Assembly (NCBI GenBank): GCA_023958095.1
Contig: JAMLGJ010000004.1
Coordinates: 62,001 to 126,000, forward strand
Direction of reading: 5' to 3'
Length of the DNA: 64,000 nt
Origin: Microthrixaceae bacterium
GTDB lineage: Bacteria; Actinomycetota; Acidimicrobiia; Acidimicrobiales; Microtrichaceae
In this document: piece after piece, positions 1 to 7,714 of the stretch
Numbering within the stretch: position 1 is the first letter of the stretch
Layout of the letters: each line of letters opens with the position of its first letter
The notes under the pieces: model-generated
What the model was told of the DNA's origin: nothing
Seen by the model: only the letters and a program-made list of their open reading frames with translations
The model's database searches: none
Position numbers and translations under genes: made by a program

Positions 1-79
1 CTACACCTACGAGGGCACCAACGAGATCCACACCCTGATCCTCGGCCAGGCCGTAACCGGCATCCCGGCGTTCTCCTGA
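1..79 (+). CDS. Acyl-CoA dehydrogenase, glutaryl-CoA dehydrogenase-like (3' end only)
   Basis: Only the last 25 codons are inside the window; the first complete codon begins at base 2 and the stop is TGA at 77-79. The tail contains YEGTNEIH followed by LILGQAVTGIPAF. The YEGT(N/H)-I element is the C-terminal signature of FAD acyl-CoA dehydrogenases, and the LILG-x-A-(I/V)-TGI-x-AF ending is what glutaryl-CoA dehydrogenases carry. That enzyme oxidatively decarboxylates glutaryl-CoA to crotonyl-CoA in lysine and tryptophan breakdown. The subfamily call rests on these few residues, so another acyl-CoA dehydrogenase remains possible. Confidence 0.6.
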   Translation, partial: YTYEGTNEIHTLILGQAVTGIPAFS

Positions 80-151
80 GGCGCTGCCACAGCTGCCCGC
101 GCCGTCGCGCCCGCAACTCAAGCTGGGCGCTGGGGTGCCGATGTAGGAACT

Positions 152-565
152 GTGCTGCGCCACCAGAATCCAGCTGCCACCAGCAGCGACCGGGTCCTCA
201 AGGTCCCCGACGGGTTCGTGGTGCGCCGCAGCGGGAACCACTGGGCCGTTGCGGGTCCCACCGGGTTGTTCCTGGTCGGCAAGGCCGGACCCGTTCCCGA
301 GACCGATGCCGAACGGACCGCAATGGGCGCCCACCGGCTGCGCACCGGCCTGGCCGAGGTGCTCGACGTCGTGCCCTTCGTCGACCCGGTGCTCGTGTCC
401 TCACTCGAAGGGCACGTCAACGGCTGTGCCCTGGTCGAACCGGATCTGCTCGAATCGTTCATCGCCCACGGCCCGAGGGTGGTCTCCGAGGGAGAGCTGC
501 AGCTGATCCGCCACCACCTGCCGGGCGTGATCACGAGCATCGAGCTCGACGGCGGGCTCTGCTGA
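152..565 (+). CDS. Small unknown protein, distant NERD-like flavour
   Basis: A 137-residue soluble protein with a GTG start and no signal peptide or membrane segment. I do not recognise the family securely. The stretch AVAGPTGLFLVGKAG (about residues 34-48) followed by a region ending in PVLVSSLEG resembles the core strand pattern of NERD (nuclease-related) domains, in which GPTG-x-FV is followed by an acidic/lysine catalytic pair and later a P-V-L strand. The usual NERD catalytic D-x-K is not visible, so an active nuclease is unlikely even if the fold is shared. No Shine-Dalgarno sequence is obvious, and the start could lie a few codons further in. Confidence 0.6.
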   Translation: MLRHQNPAATSSDRVLKVPDGFVVRRSGNHWAVAGPTGLFLVGKAGPVPETDAERTAMGAHRLRTGLAEVLDVVPFVDPVLVSSLEGHVNGCALVEPDLLESFIAHGPRVVSEGELQLIRHHLPGVITSIELDGGLC

Positions 566-602
566 GACGACAGCGGGCTCTGTTGATCCGCGTGCCCGGT
601 GG

Positions 603-608
603 CATTCT
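603..608 (+). promoter_or_regulatory. Leaderless -10 box of the alpha/beta hydrolase
   Basis: CATTCT, then 6 bases (GGGCCG), then ATG at 615. Fits the window-wide (T/C)ANNNT rule. Confidence 0.45.
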
Positions 609-614
609 GGGCCG

Positions 615-1502
615 ATGCACGCCCCCGTGATGCCCCCAGCGCCGCGTTGGCCCGAAGCGATCCCCGTGGAGTCGACCGACGGCGTGACCCTTGCCGCCTA
701 CCGCTCCGAGGAGACCGCTGCGCGCAACACCTCTGGCCGCGAGGTGTTCCTCGCGCACGCCAACGGGTTCTGCGCCGCGGTGTTCGCCCCACTGCTCGAC
801 TCCCTGGGCGACACGGCGTGGACCGCCTACGACGCGCGTGCCCACGGGGGGTCCACCCGCGCCGGAGCCGACATGTCCTGGGAAGGCCACCGGGACGATG
901 CTCTGCACGTGATCGATGCCTGCGGCGTGAAACGCCCGGTCGGTGTGGGCCATTCGATGGGTGGGGCCGCGCTGCTGCTGGCCGAGCAGGCCCGCCCGGG
1001 GACATTCGCCGCGCTGTGGCTGTTCGAACCGATCGTGTTCCCCGACGGGATCGACGAGCCTGCGGACAACCCACTCGAAGCCGGTGCCCTGCGAAGGCGC
1101 GACAGCTTCCCGAGCCGCGAGGAGGCCTTCGCCAACTTCGCCTCCAAGGCTCCACTCGACGAGTTGTGCAGCGAAGCCCTCGCGGCCTACGTCACCCATG
1201 GCTTCGTCGACACCCCCGACGGGATCGCCCTGGCCTGCCGCCCCGAGGACGAGGCAGCGGGATACCGCATGGGGGTGCGCCACAGCGCCTGGGCGCACCT
1301 GGGAGAGGTGCGCTGCCCGGTGGTGGTCACACGCGGACGCAGCCTCGGCGCTGATCCGGCCGCCATCGCGCCGCTGATCGCCGAAGGCCTGCCCGGAGGA
1401 CACCTCGAGGACCACCCCGAGCTCGGCCACTTCGGACCGCTCGCGGAGCCGGGGACCATGGCCGGATCGATACGCCGGCTCGTCGAGGGCCTCGGGGCCT
1501 GA
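615..1502 (+). CDS. Alpha/beta hydrolase
   Basis: A 295-residue alpha/beta-hydrolase-fold enzyme. The oxyanion-loop motif HANGF (near residue 50) precedes the nucleophile elbow GHSMGG, where Ser is the predicted nucleophile (near residue 115). A late GHFGP supplies the likely catalytic His. The D-A-R-A-H-G stretch is typical of the MenH/epoxide-hydrolase-like branch. The substrate cannot be told from sequence. No secretion signal is seen, so it is cytosolic. The ATG is set by a leaderless -10 box 6 bases upstream. The next gene, a nuclease, has its own promoter, so this is probably a single-gene unit. Confidence 0.85.
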   Translation: MHAPVMPPAPRWPEAIPVESTDGVTLAAYRSEETAARNTSGREVFLAHANGFCAAVFAPLLDSLGDTAWTAYDARAHGGSTRAGADMSWEGHRDDALHVIDACGVKRPVGVGHSMGGAALLLAEQARPGTFAALWLFEPIVFPDGIDEPADNPLEAGALRRRDSFPSREEAFANFASKAPLDELCSEALAAYVTHGFVDTPDGIALACRPEDEAAGYRMGVRHSAWAHLGEVRCPVVVTRGRSLGADPAAIAPLIAEGLPGGHLEDHPELGHFGPLAEPGTMAGSIRRLVEGLGA

Positions 1503-1598
1503 GCCACGGTGTTTCCGCACCCCCGGAGCACGGGTGCCCGCCGGGGTTGGCCGCGCAGCCCGAGGGCCAGCATCGACTCGAGCGTCCCAGGGTCCCCC

Positions 1599-1604
1599 TA
1601 CGAT
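1599..1604 (+). promoter_or_regulatory. Leaderless -10 box of the Fe-S nuclease gene
   Basis: TACGAT, 6-base spacer GACCCC, ATG at 1611. This selects 1611 over the upstream in-frame extension. Confidence 0.6.
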
Positions 1605-1610
1605 GACCCC

Positions 1611-2465
1611 ATGACGGTCGAGCAGCCCCCCCGCGATGCGACCACAGCGTGCCTGGAGCCCCCCTCCACGTTGTCGCCCTCGAAGGTCTCGGCGTTCAAG
1701 AACTGCGCCCTGTCGTTCCGCTTCTCGGCCATCGACCGGCTCCCCGAGCCGCCTTCGGAGCCGGCCATGAAGGGCACGACGGTGCACCGGGCCCTCGAGT
1801 TCCTGCTCGCCGAGGAACCGGCGGACAGGACCCCCGAAGCGGCGCAGGGCCACCTGCGCACCGCGCTCGAGGAGATGCGTACGAGCCGGGAATGGGCCGA
1901 ACTCGGACTGGACGACGAGCGGAGTGCGGCCTTCGAAGCCGACACCGAGACGATGCTGGGGCGCTACTTCCAGCTCGAGGACCCGCGAACGATCGAACCG
2001 GTGGGCCTCGAGTTGATGCTCACCTCGGAGATCGACGGCGTCACCGTACGGGGCATCATCGACCGGCTCGAATGCGATGCGGACGGTTCGCTCGTGGTCA
2101 CCGACTACAAGACCGGCCGGGCTCCGCGGCAGTCCCAGGAGCAGTCGAAGCTCGGCGGGGTGCACTTCTATGCATTCCTGTGCAAGGAGACCTACGGCGA
2201 GCTCCCCTCGCGCATCCGGCTCGTCTACCTGGGCCGCGATCCCCAGGTCATCTCGACCACCCCGACCGAGCAGTCGGTGCGCGGGCTGCGCAACAGGGTC
2301 GCCGCCATGTGGGCCGCGGTGGAGCGGGCCTGCGAACACGACGACTTCAGGCCCAACCCGTCCGCCCTGTGCAACTGGTGTGCCTTCAAGCAGTACTGCC
2401 CCGCCTTCGGCGGCGACCCCGACGAGGCCCGGGCGGTGGCGGTGCAACTCCACACGGACACCTGA
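1611..2465 (+). CDS. RecB/Cas4-family PD-(D/E)XK nuclease with Fe-S cysteines
   Basis: A 284-residue single-domain exonuclease of the RecB C-terminal/Cas4 type. An N-terminal cysteine (C32 in FKNC) and a C-terminal triad C254-x2-C257-x5-C263 match the four-cysteine 4Fe-4S arrangement of AddB and Cas4 nucleases. Catalytic elements are the His of TTVHRAL (motif I), the Asp of GIIDRLE, and D165-Y-K167 of TDYKTG (the D-x-K pair). The family cuts DNA ends in repair or, for Cas4, processes CRISPR spacers. No cas genes or repeats are present here, so DNA repair is the better guess. The start is fixed by the promoter; the stop abuts the GTG of the PAP2 gene, implying co-transcription. Confidence 0.85.
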   Translation: MTVEQPPRDATTACLEPPSTLSPSKVSAFKNCALSFRFSAIDRLPEPPSEPAMKGTTVHRALEFLLAEEPADRTPEAAQGHLRTALEEMRTSREWAELGLDDERSAAFEADTETMLGRYFQLEDPRTIEPVGLELMLTSEIDGVTVRGIIDRLECDADGSLVVTDYKTGRAPRQSQEQSKLGGVHFYAFLCKETYGELPSRIRLVYLGRDPQVISTTPTEQSVRGLRNRVAAMWAAVERACEHDDFRPNPSALCNWCAFKQYCPAFGGDPDEARAVAVQLHTDT

Positions 2466-3068
2466 GTGGCCTCCCTCGGCACCACCGCTGCGCAACCGCC
2501 ACCCTCGTTGGGTGGACGGTTGCTGCACGCCGAGGAGGCCATCGCCGCAACCGCGTCGGCGTTGCGGGGCCATCCGGGCGCCGACCGCGTCGCCTACGGC
2601 CTGTCACAGGCCGCCAACCACTCGGTGTTGTGGCACTCCCTCAACGCCGCTGACCTGACCATCGGCATACTCGGCGGCGACCCGCTGCGCAGGCGGCGGG
2701 CGATCCGGCGAAGCGTCGTGCAGGGCATCGAACAGGCCGTGGTGAACGGGCCGCTCAAGTCGCTGGTGCGCCGGGCCCGTCCGGCGGAGGAGCACTCGCA
2801 CCCCCACAGGTTGCGCCAGCCCCTCACCAGCAGCTTTCCGAGTGGGCACGCCACCGCGGGCGCCTGTGCCGCGGAGTTGATGGGATCCGACCTCGGGCAC
2901 CGGGCAGCGTGGTGGACCCTCGCCGCCGCGGTCGGTTGGAGCCGGGTCCACGTGGGGGTGCACCACCCCGCCGATGTCGCAGTCGGCTGGCTGGTCGGGG
3001 GCTTCGCGGCCCATCTGGCGCAGCTTCTCTGGCCCGCGCCGGGCAGTTCCGGTTCCCCGGCGCAGTAG
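2466..3068 (+). CDS. PAP2-superfamily phosphatase
   Basis: A 200-residue protein beginning at a GTG directly after the stop of the nuclease gene (TGA-GTG), so translation is probably coupled. It shows the three acid-phosphatase/vanadium-haloperoxidase motifs: K-SLVRRARP (motif 1, K-x6-RP), PSGHATAGA (motif 2, catalytic His) and SRVHVGVHHPADV (motif 3, SR-x5-H-x3-D). Such enzymes dephosphorylate phosphatidic acid, undecaprenyl pyrophosphate or related lipid phosphates. It is followed at once by a wax-ester synthase/DGAT gene, which fits a role in supplying diacylglycerol for storage lipid. Hydrophobic segments surround motifs 2 and 3. Confidence 0.85.
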   Translation: MASLGTTAAQPPPSLGGRLLHAEEAIAATASALRGHPGADRVAYGLSQAANHSVLWHSLNAADLTIGILGGDPLRRRRAIRRSVVQGIEQAVVNGPLKSLVRRARPAEEHSHPHRLRQPLTSSFPSGHATAGACAAELMGSDLGHRAAWWTLAAAVGWSRVHVGVHHPADVAVGWLVGGFAAHLAQLLWPAPGSSGSPAQ

Positions 3069-3071
3069 CCT
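3066..3071 (+). promoter_or_regulatory. Leaderless -10 box of the WS/DGAT gene
   Basis: TAGCCT overlaps the TAG stop codon of the PAP2 gene. A 7-base spacer leads to ATG at 3079. Confidence 0.55.
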
Positions 3072-3078
3072 CGGAACG

Positions 3079-4500
3079 ATGTCCGGGGGCGACGAGGACC
3101 ACCAGAACCACATGAGCGACTTCGAGGCGCTCATGTGGAACCTGGAGAAGAACCCCGCCCTGTCCAACACCTTCGCCAACGTCACCCTGATGGACCGGGC
3201 GCCCGACCGGGCACGCTTCGTCGAGAAGATGTCCGTGGCGGTGCACAAGGTCCCCAAGTTGCGCCAACGGCCGGTGCAACCCCTCGGCAAGCTCTCCAAC
3301 CCCGTGTGGGAGTTCGACCCGGACTTCGACCTCCACCACCACCTGCGCTGGGTGAACCTCGGCGGTGAGGCCGACGAGCGCCAGCTCTACGACTACGTGG
3401 CGCTGCTCTCCGGCCAACCCTTCGACCGTGAGCGGCCCCTGTGGGACTTCACCATCGTCGAGGGGCTCGCCAACGGGCGCGCAGCGATGCTGCAGCGCCT
3501 GCACCACACCATCACCGACGGCGAGGGCGGCATCAGGCTCTCGGTGGCGTTCCTCGACCTCGAACGTGCACCCGACGAACCCGACCGGCTCACCGAAGCG
3601 CACCGGGTTGGTCCGAAGCACTCCGATGACCCGCCGCCGGACGAGCCCACCACCAACGGCGGCGTGGCAGAGGTCGTGGGCAACCTCGCGGATTCCCTTC
3701 GCCAGCGCGGAGCCCAGCTGGTCGACGCCCTCGGAAGCGCGGGGTCCTTCGTGCTGCATCCGGACGACGCAGCAGCAGTCGCCCGCAGCACCGGACGCCA
3801 GGCCCAGGTGCTGCGTCGCTGCTCGCCGCTGTGGACCGAACGCTCACTGCAGCGCTGGTTCGGCACGACCTCCCTGGAGCTGGCCCACACCAAGGAGCTG
3901 GCCCACCACCTCGGAGGCACCGTCAACGACCTGTTCGTGACCGGCGCTGCCGCAGCCGCCGGTGCCTACCACGCCGAGATGGGCGCCGAGGTGGCCGAAC
4001 TGCGGATGTCGATGCCGGTGAGCATCCGCAACACCACGGAGTCCTCCGACCCCATGGCCGGGGGAAATGCCTTCGCCCCGACCCAGCTGCTGGTGCCGAC
4101 CGGCGCCATGGAACCCCCGGAGCGCTTCGAGCTGGTGCACCAGTGCCTCGACCAGACACGGTCGGACCCGTCGATCGGCATCATCGACGGCATGGCGGCG
4201 GTCATCAACCTGTTGCCCACCGCGGCCCTGCTCGCCACCGGTGAACGGGTCACCGCCGGGGTCGACTTCGTGTGCAGCAACGTGCGCGCCGCTCCCTTCG
4301 ACCTCTACATGGGCGGGGCACTGTTGGAGGCCAACTACCCCGTGGGGCCGCTCGCCGGCACCGCGTTCAACCTCACCACCATGTCGTACCGGGGAACCCT
4401 GTGGCTGGGCCTGCACGTCGACACCGAAGCGGTGCAACGGCCCGAACTCCTCCTGGAACTGCTGGAAGCCGCCTACGCCGAGCTGGGCGCGGCCCGGTAG
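3079..4500 (+). CDS. Wax ester synthase/diacylglycerol acyltransferase (WS/DGAT)
   Basis: A 473-residue condensing acyltransferase. The active-site motif HHTITDG (residues 142-148, HHxxxDG) is intact. The N-terminal region (DFEALMWNLEKNP) and the C-terminal P-x-Y-GG...G-N-P-like segment (SNVRAAPFDLYMGG, then the TMSYRGTLWLGLHVD strand) belong to the bacterial WS/DGAT family. It joins acyl-CoA to diacylglycerol or fatty alcohol to make triacylglycerol or wax ester. The neighbouring PAP2 phosphatase could supply diacylglycerol. The start at 3079 is set by a leaderless promoter; a longer in-frame reading exists but would run through the PAP2 gene. Confidence 0.9.
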   Translation: MSGGDEDHQNHMSDFEALMWNLEKNPALSNTFANVTLMDRAPDRARFVEKMSVAVHKVPKLRQRPVQPLGKLSNPVWEFDPDFDLHHHLRWVNLGGEADERQLYDYVALLSGQPFDRERPLWDFTIVEGLANGRAAMLQRLHHTITDGEGGIRLSVAFLDLERAPDEPDRLTEAHRVGPKHSDDPPPDEPTTNGGVAEVVGNLADSLRQRGAQLVDALGSAGSFVLHPDDAAAVARSTGRQAQVLRRCSPLWTERSLQRWFGTTSLELAHTKELAHHLGGTVNDLFVTGAAAAAGAYHAEMGAEVAELRMSMPVSIRNTTESSDPMAGGNAFAPTQLLVPTGAMEPPERFELVHQCLDQTRSDPSIGIIDGMAAVINLLPTAALLATGERVTAGVDFVCSNVRAAPFDLYMGGALLEANYPVGPLAGTAFNLTTMSYRGTLWLGLHVDTEAVQRPELLLELLEAAYAELGAAR

Positions 4501-4512
4501 GCGCAACCGGAA

Positions 4513-4698
4513 TCAGTTGGGTGAGACCTCGGGGTCGAGTCGGGCGAGCACGCTGCGCACGTCGAGCAGCAGGTCGGCAACCTCGGAGGTGGACACGATC
4601 TGACGCTCCGAGATGTCACCCAGACCGCGGTCGATCAGCGACATCGCCTCCCGGATCGAGTCGTCGTTGTCGAAATCGAGATCCTGTACCTCGGTCAT
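4513..4698 (-). CDS. Small acidic hypothetical protein
   Basis: A 61-residue, strongly acidic protein beginning MTEVQDLDFDNDDS and ending DPEVSPN. No homologue is recognised. The central part (REAMSLIDRGL...VADLLLDVRSVLARL) is predicted helical. The start is supported by a clean Shine-Dalgarno AGGAG about 7 bases upstream of ATG at 4698, unlike the leaderless genes around it. It is convergent with the WS/DGAT gene (12-base gap) and divergent from the LLM oxidoreductase gene. Confidence 0.65.
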   Translation of the reverse strand: MTEVQDLDFDNDDSIREAMSLIDRGLGDISERQIVSTSEVADLLLDVRSVLARLDPEVSPN

Positions 4699-4842
4699 CG
4701 CACACTCCTGTGGCTCGTGCTCACTGGATGGCCAGCTCGCCCGGTGCGGTCCCGCAAGCCGCGGCCCGCGACCACAACGATACAACCCCGGGCCGACACC
4801 GCAGCGTCGCTTTCGGCCGCGACGCACGACGCCGAGCCCGGG

Positions 4843-4848
4843 TAGCCT
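4843..4848 (+). promoter_or_regulatory. Leaderless -10 box of the LLM oxidoreductase gene
   Basis: TAGCCT, 7-base spacer, ATG at 4856. Same hexamer as before WS/DGAT and dnaE2. Confidence 0.6.
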
Positions 4849-4855
4849 CCCCCCG

Positions 4856-5887
4856 ATGACCCACACCGATCGGCCCCAGAGCACCGGAGTCACCTTCGCG
4901 AGCTTCCAGGCACTCGGCATCCCCGCAGCGCTGGAGATCGCCCGACTGGCCCGTGACAGCGGGTTCAGTTCGTACTGGACCGCCGAGACGACCGGGCCGG
5001 AGGCCTTCGCCACCCTCGGAGCCGTCGGGGCGTCGGTCGGGGGGATGGACCTCGGAACCGGGGTGCTGGCGGTGCAGCTGCGCACCCCGATGCTCGCCGC
5101 CATGGGTGCGGCAACCCTGCAGGAGGTCGTACCCGATCGCGACGTGCTGCTGGGGGTGGGGATCTCCTCGCCGGTGGTCGTGGGCCGCTGGCACGGCGCC
5201 GAGTACGGCGACGCGCCGCTGCGCCAGATGCGCGAGTACCTCCAGCTCACGAGGGACTGCCTCGCGGGCGAGGCGGTCACCCACGACGGGGAGCACTACT
5301 CGGTCAACCGCTTCAGACTCGGGATGCGCTTCTCGACCGAGCGCCGACCCAGGCTCGTGCTGGGTGCTCTCAACTCGGGAATGCTGAGACTGGCCGGGGA
5401 GCTCGCCGACGGCGTGTTGTTGAACTACCTCCCCGCCAGCGCGGTGCCGTGGTGCGTGGAACAGGTCCGCTCGGGTGAGTCAGCAGCCGGACGGCCACGA
5501 GGCAGCTGCAGGGTGTACGCCTATGTGCACGTGGGGGTGTGCGACCCGGGCCCCGCGGCCGACCCGGCTCGCAAGGACCTGTTCTCCTACGCGGTGGTCC
5601 CCGCATACGCGAAGGCCTTCGAGCGGGCCGGATTCGGTGACGAGGTGCAGCGGATCAACGATGCCCACGCCCGACGGGACCGCGCCGCTGCACTCGAGGC
5701 GGTGTCGGACGAGATGGTCGCCGCGATCGACATCTGCGGTGACACCAAGCACGTGGCCGCTGCGGTTCAGGCCTACCGCGACGCAGGCGTCGAACACCCG
5801 GTGGTCATGCCCCTGCCATGGGGTGCCGACCGGATGGCCACCATCGAGGCGACCCTGGCAGCCGCCCGACCGGCGAAGCACGCCTAG
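4856..5887 (+). CDS. LLM-class (luciferase-like) F420-dependent oxidoreductase
   Basis: A 343-residue TIM-barrel luciferase-like monooxygenase-family protein. The N-terminal strand GVTFASFQALG and SSYWTAETTGPEAFATL match the F420-dependent branch, and the conserved LGVGISSPVVVGRWHG phosphate/cofactor loop follows. A cofC gene for F420 synthesis is in the same window, and a second LLM protein is encoded at 13980-14966. The redox substrate is unknown. The upstream reading frame extends further, but the promoter puts the start at ATG 4856. It is followed after 3 bases by an SDR gene, so the two are probably one operon. Confidence 0.85.
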   Translation: MTHTDRPQSTGVTFASFQALGIPAALEIARLARDSGFSSYWTAETTGPEAFATLGAVGASVGGMDLGTGVLAVQLRTPMLAAMGAATLQEVVPDRDVLLGVGISSPVVVGRWHGAEYGDAPLRQMREYLQLTRDCLAGEAVTHDGEHYSVNRFRLGMRFSTERRPRLVLGALNSGMLRLAGELADGVLLNYLPASAVPWCVEQVRSGESAAGRPRGSCRVYAYVHVGVCDPGPAADPARKDLFSYAVVPAYAKAFERAGFGDEVQRINDAHARRDRAAALEAVSDEMVAAIDICGDTKHVAAAVQAYRDAGVEHPVVMPLPWGADRMATIEATLAAARPAKHA

Positions 5888-5890
5888 GCG

Positions 5891-6799
5891 ATGGCCCGGC
5901 ACAGCTCCCCACCGTTCGACCCCGCCGGCAAGGTGGCGGTGGTCACCGGTGCGGCCGGTGGCATCGGAGCCGCCCTCGTGCGCGCCCTGTGCGCGCAGGG
6001 TGCCTCGGTGGTGGTCGCAACGGACCTCGACGCCGACCACACCGCAGCCGTCGCCGAGGTGCTCGACGCGGAGGCACCGTCCACCAGGGTGGTCGGAACG
6101 GGCCTGGACGTCACCGACCGGGATGCCACCGCCCGACTCGTCGAGCAGGTCGAGGCCGGACACGGACCGATCGCGCTCTGGTGCGCGAACGCAGGTGTGG
6201 GCACCGCACAGGGCGCCGACGCCGAACCCGCTGTGTGGCGCTCCACCTTCGAGGTGAACGTCATGGCCCACGTGCACGCCGCCGCCGCACTGCTGCCGCG
6301 CTGGCTCGACCGCGGCGCCGGCCACCTGCTCGTGACCGCGTCCGCTGCGGGCCTGCTGACGAACCTGGGCGACGCGCCCTACTCGGTGACCAAGCACGCG
6401 GCGGTGGCCTTCGCGGAGTGGCTCTCGGTGACCCACGGCGACGACGGCATCGGGGTGTGCTGCCTGTGCCCCCAGGGGGTTCGCACCGCCATGGTCTTCG
6501 GCCGCGACGCGGACGAGTTCGCCGGCCTGCGAAGCGACGGGGACGACGTGGCGGACCGGGACCTGCAGGCAGCCACCGCCATCCGGGCGGTGCGCACCCA
6601 GGACATCGTGGAACCCGACCAGGTCGCGGCCGAGGCACTCGCCGCACTGGGTGAAGGACGGTTCCTCGCCCTGCCGCACCCCGAGGTGGCCGGCTACGAA
6701 CGCCTGCGCGCAGAGGACCACGACGGTTGGATCACCGGAATGCGCAGACTCCAGCAGCGCCTCGCAGCCCCGGGGTCGTCCGGACCCGACCAGGGGTGA
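5891..6799 (+). CDS. SDR-family oxidoreductase
   Basis: A 302-residue classical short-chain dehydrogenase. The nucleotide-binding TGAAGGIG motif is at residues 19-26, NAG lies in ANAGVG, a Ser is in VTASAAG, and the catalytic Y164-x3-K168 is in PYSVTK. The family reduces or oxidises carbonyl/hydroxyl groups with NAD(P). It begins 3 bases after the LLM gene and overlaps the next gene by four bases (GTGA), so it is the middle gene of a three-gene operon. The substrate is not evident. Confidence 0.88.
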   Translation: MARHSSPPFDPAGKVAVVTGAAGGIGAALVRALCAQGASVVVATDLDADHTAAVAEVLDAEAPSTRVVGTGLDVTDRDATARLVEQVEAGHGPIALWCANAGVGTAQGADAEPAVWRSTFEVNVMAHVHAAAALLPRWLDRGAGHLLVTASAAGLLTNLGDAPYSVTKHAAVAFAEWLSVTHGDDGIGVCCLCPQGVRTAMVFGRDADEFAGLRSDGDDVADRDLQAATAIRAVRTQDIVEPDQVAAEALAALGEGRFLALPHPEVAGYERLRAEDHDGWITGMRRLQQRLAAPGSSGPDQG

Positions 6800-7626
6800 C
6801 CGGCACCGGGCGGCCGCTCTCCGCGTCGAGCCGCTTCCGAGGACTCGACCCGGAGCGGGTGCCGATGGCCCTGCACGCGCTCCACCGGAGCCTGTCACCG
6901 GGCGAGGAGGTGCACCTCGACTTCGCCGCCGTCGACGCGGAGGTCGACCAGGACACCGCTGCGGGCCCCCGGGGAACTCCCCCGCGCTGGCCGACGGAGT
7001 TGCTCGTGTCGGTGTTCGAGGGTGCCGGGTTCGCACCGGTGCACACCGAAGCGCCTTTAGCCGGGGGCACCGGCGCCGGGCCGCGCGACCGCTGCGAGCT
7101 GCACGTCCGCGCGGTGCGTGCCGACACGCTCGCCGACACCGTGGGACCCGGCATGCGGATGCTGCTGGTGGGCCTCAACCCGAGCCCCGCGGCCGCACGC
7201 AGCGGGATCCCCTTCAGCGGCCCGTCCAACCGGGGTTGGCCGGCACTGGCCGGGAGTGGCCTGGCAACGGCCGGGCAGGATCCCGAGGCGTTGTTGTCGC
7301 AGTCACGGGTGGGCATGACCGACCTGGTCAAGCGGACCACCGCACGCGCCGCTGAGATCGACCGCGATGAGTTCCGCGCCGGATTGGCACGCCTGGAGCG
7401 CCTTTGTTCGTGGCTCACCCCGGCGGTGGTGTGCGTGGTGGGCCTGTCGGGATGGCGGGTGGCGGCGGACCGCGGCGCCGGACCGGGCTTGCAGGACGCA
7501 ACCCTCGGGGGAAGCCCGGTGTGGTTGATGCCCAACCCGAGCGGGCTCAACACCCATGTCGGACTCCCCGAACTGGTGGCGCACCTGCGCGGTGCGGCCG
7601 AACTCGCCGATGCCCAGTTGCGCTGA
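6796..7626 (+). CDS. MUG/TDG-family mismatch-specific uracil-DNA glycosylase with extra N-terminal domain
   Basis: A 276-residue protein. The C-terminal part (from about residue 118) is a mismatch-specific uracil/thymine DNA glycosylase. It has GLNPS at 126-130 with the family catalytic Asn, then PFSGPSNRGWPAL, and the second motif MPNPSGLN at 245-252. The first 110 residues look like the C-terminal half of a Rossmann methyltransferase fold: a HALHRSLSPGEEVHLDF strand-turn, a VFEGAGF helix-strand, then a strand containing CELHVRAVRAD. No SAM-binding GxGxG loop is present, so it is probably a degenerate structural domain. The GTG start overlaps the SDR stop (GTGA), implying translational coupling; an internal ATG is also possible. 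Confidence 0.82.
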   Translation: MTGTGRPLSASSRFRGLDPERVPMALHALHRSLSPGEEVHLDFAAVDAEVDQDTAAGPRGTPPRWPTELLVSVFEGAGFAPVHTEAPLAGGTGAGPRDRCELHVRAVRADTLADTVGPGMRMLLVGLNPSPAAARSGIPFSGPSNRGWPALAGSGLATAGQDPEALLSQSRVGMTDLVKRTTARAAEIDRDEFRAGLARLERLCSWLTPAVVCVVGLSGWRVAADRGAGPGLQDATLGGSPVWLMPNPSGLNTHVGLPELVAHLRGAAELADAQLR

Positions 7627-7664
7627 GGTGGGCGTCCTGCGAGCACGACGCGGGGCTGCGCACC

Positions 7665-7670
7665 TAGATT
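7665..7670 (+). promoter_or_regulatory. Probable -10 box before the DUF7064-like gene
   Basis: TAGATT. Transcription would begin near 7677, giving a short leader before ATG 7715 or a near-leaderless start at GTG 7682. Confidence 0.4.
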
Positions 7671-7714
7671 GACGCCATCGGGTGGGCCGCACCCGGGAAA
7701 CGGGGGTCGATGAC

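Noticed and set aside
1611-2465. Evidence of a CRISPR-Cas system from the Cas4-like nuclease
   Set aside because: No repeat-spacer array and no other cas gene anywhere in the window.
531-2573. 680-codon minus-strand reading frame
   Set aside because: Antisense of the hydrolase and nuclease genes; Arg/Gly-rich low-complexity translation with no domain, typical of GC-rich shadow frames.
4494-4510. CCGGT / ACCGG hairpin at the end of the WS/DGAT gene
   Set aside because: Only 5-bp arms, overlapping the stop codon and lacking a T-tract; too weak to call a terminator.
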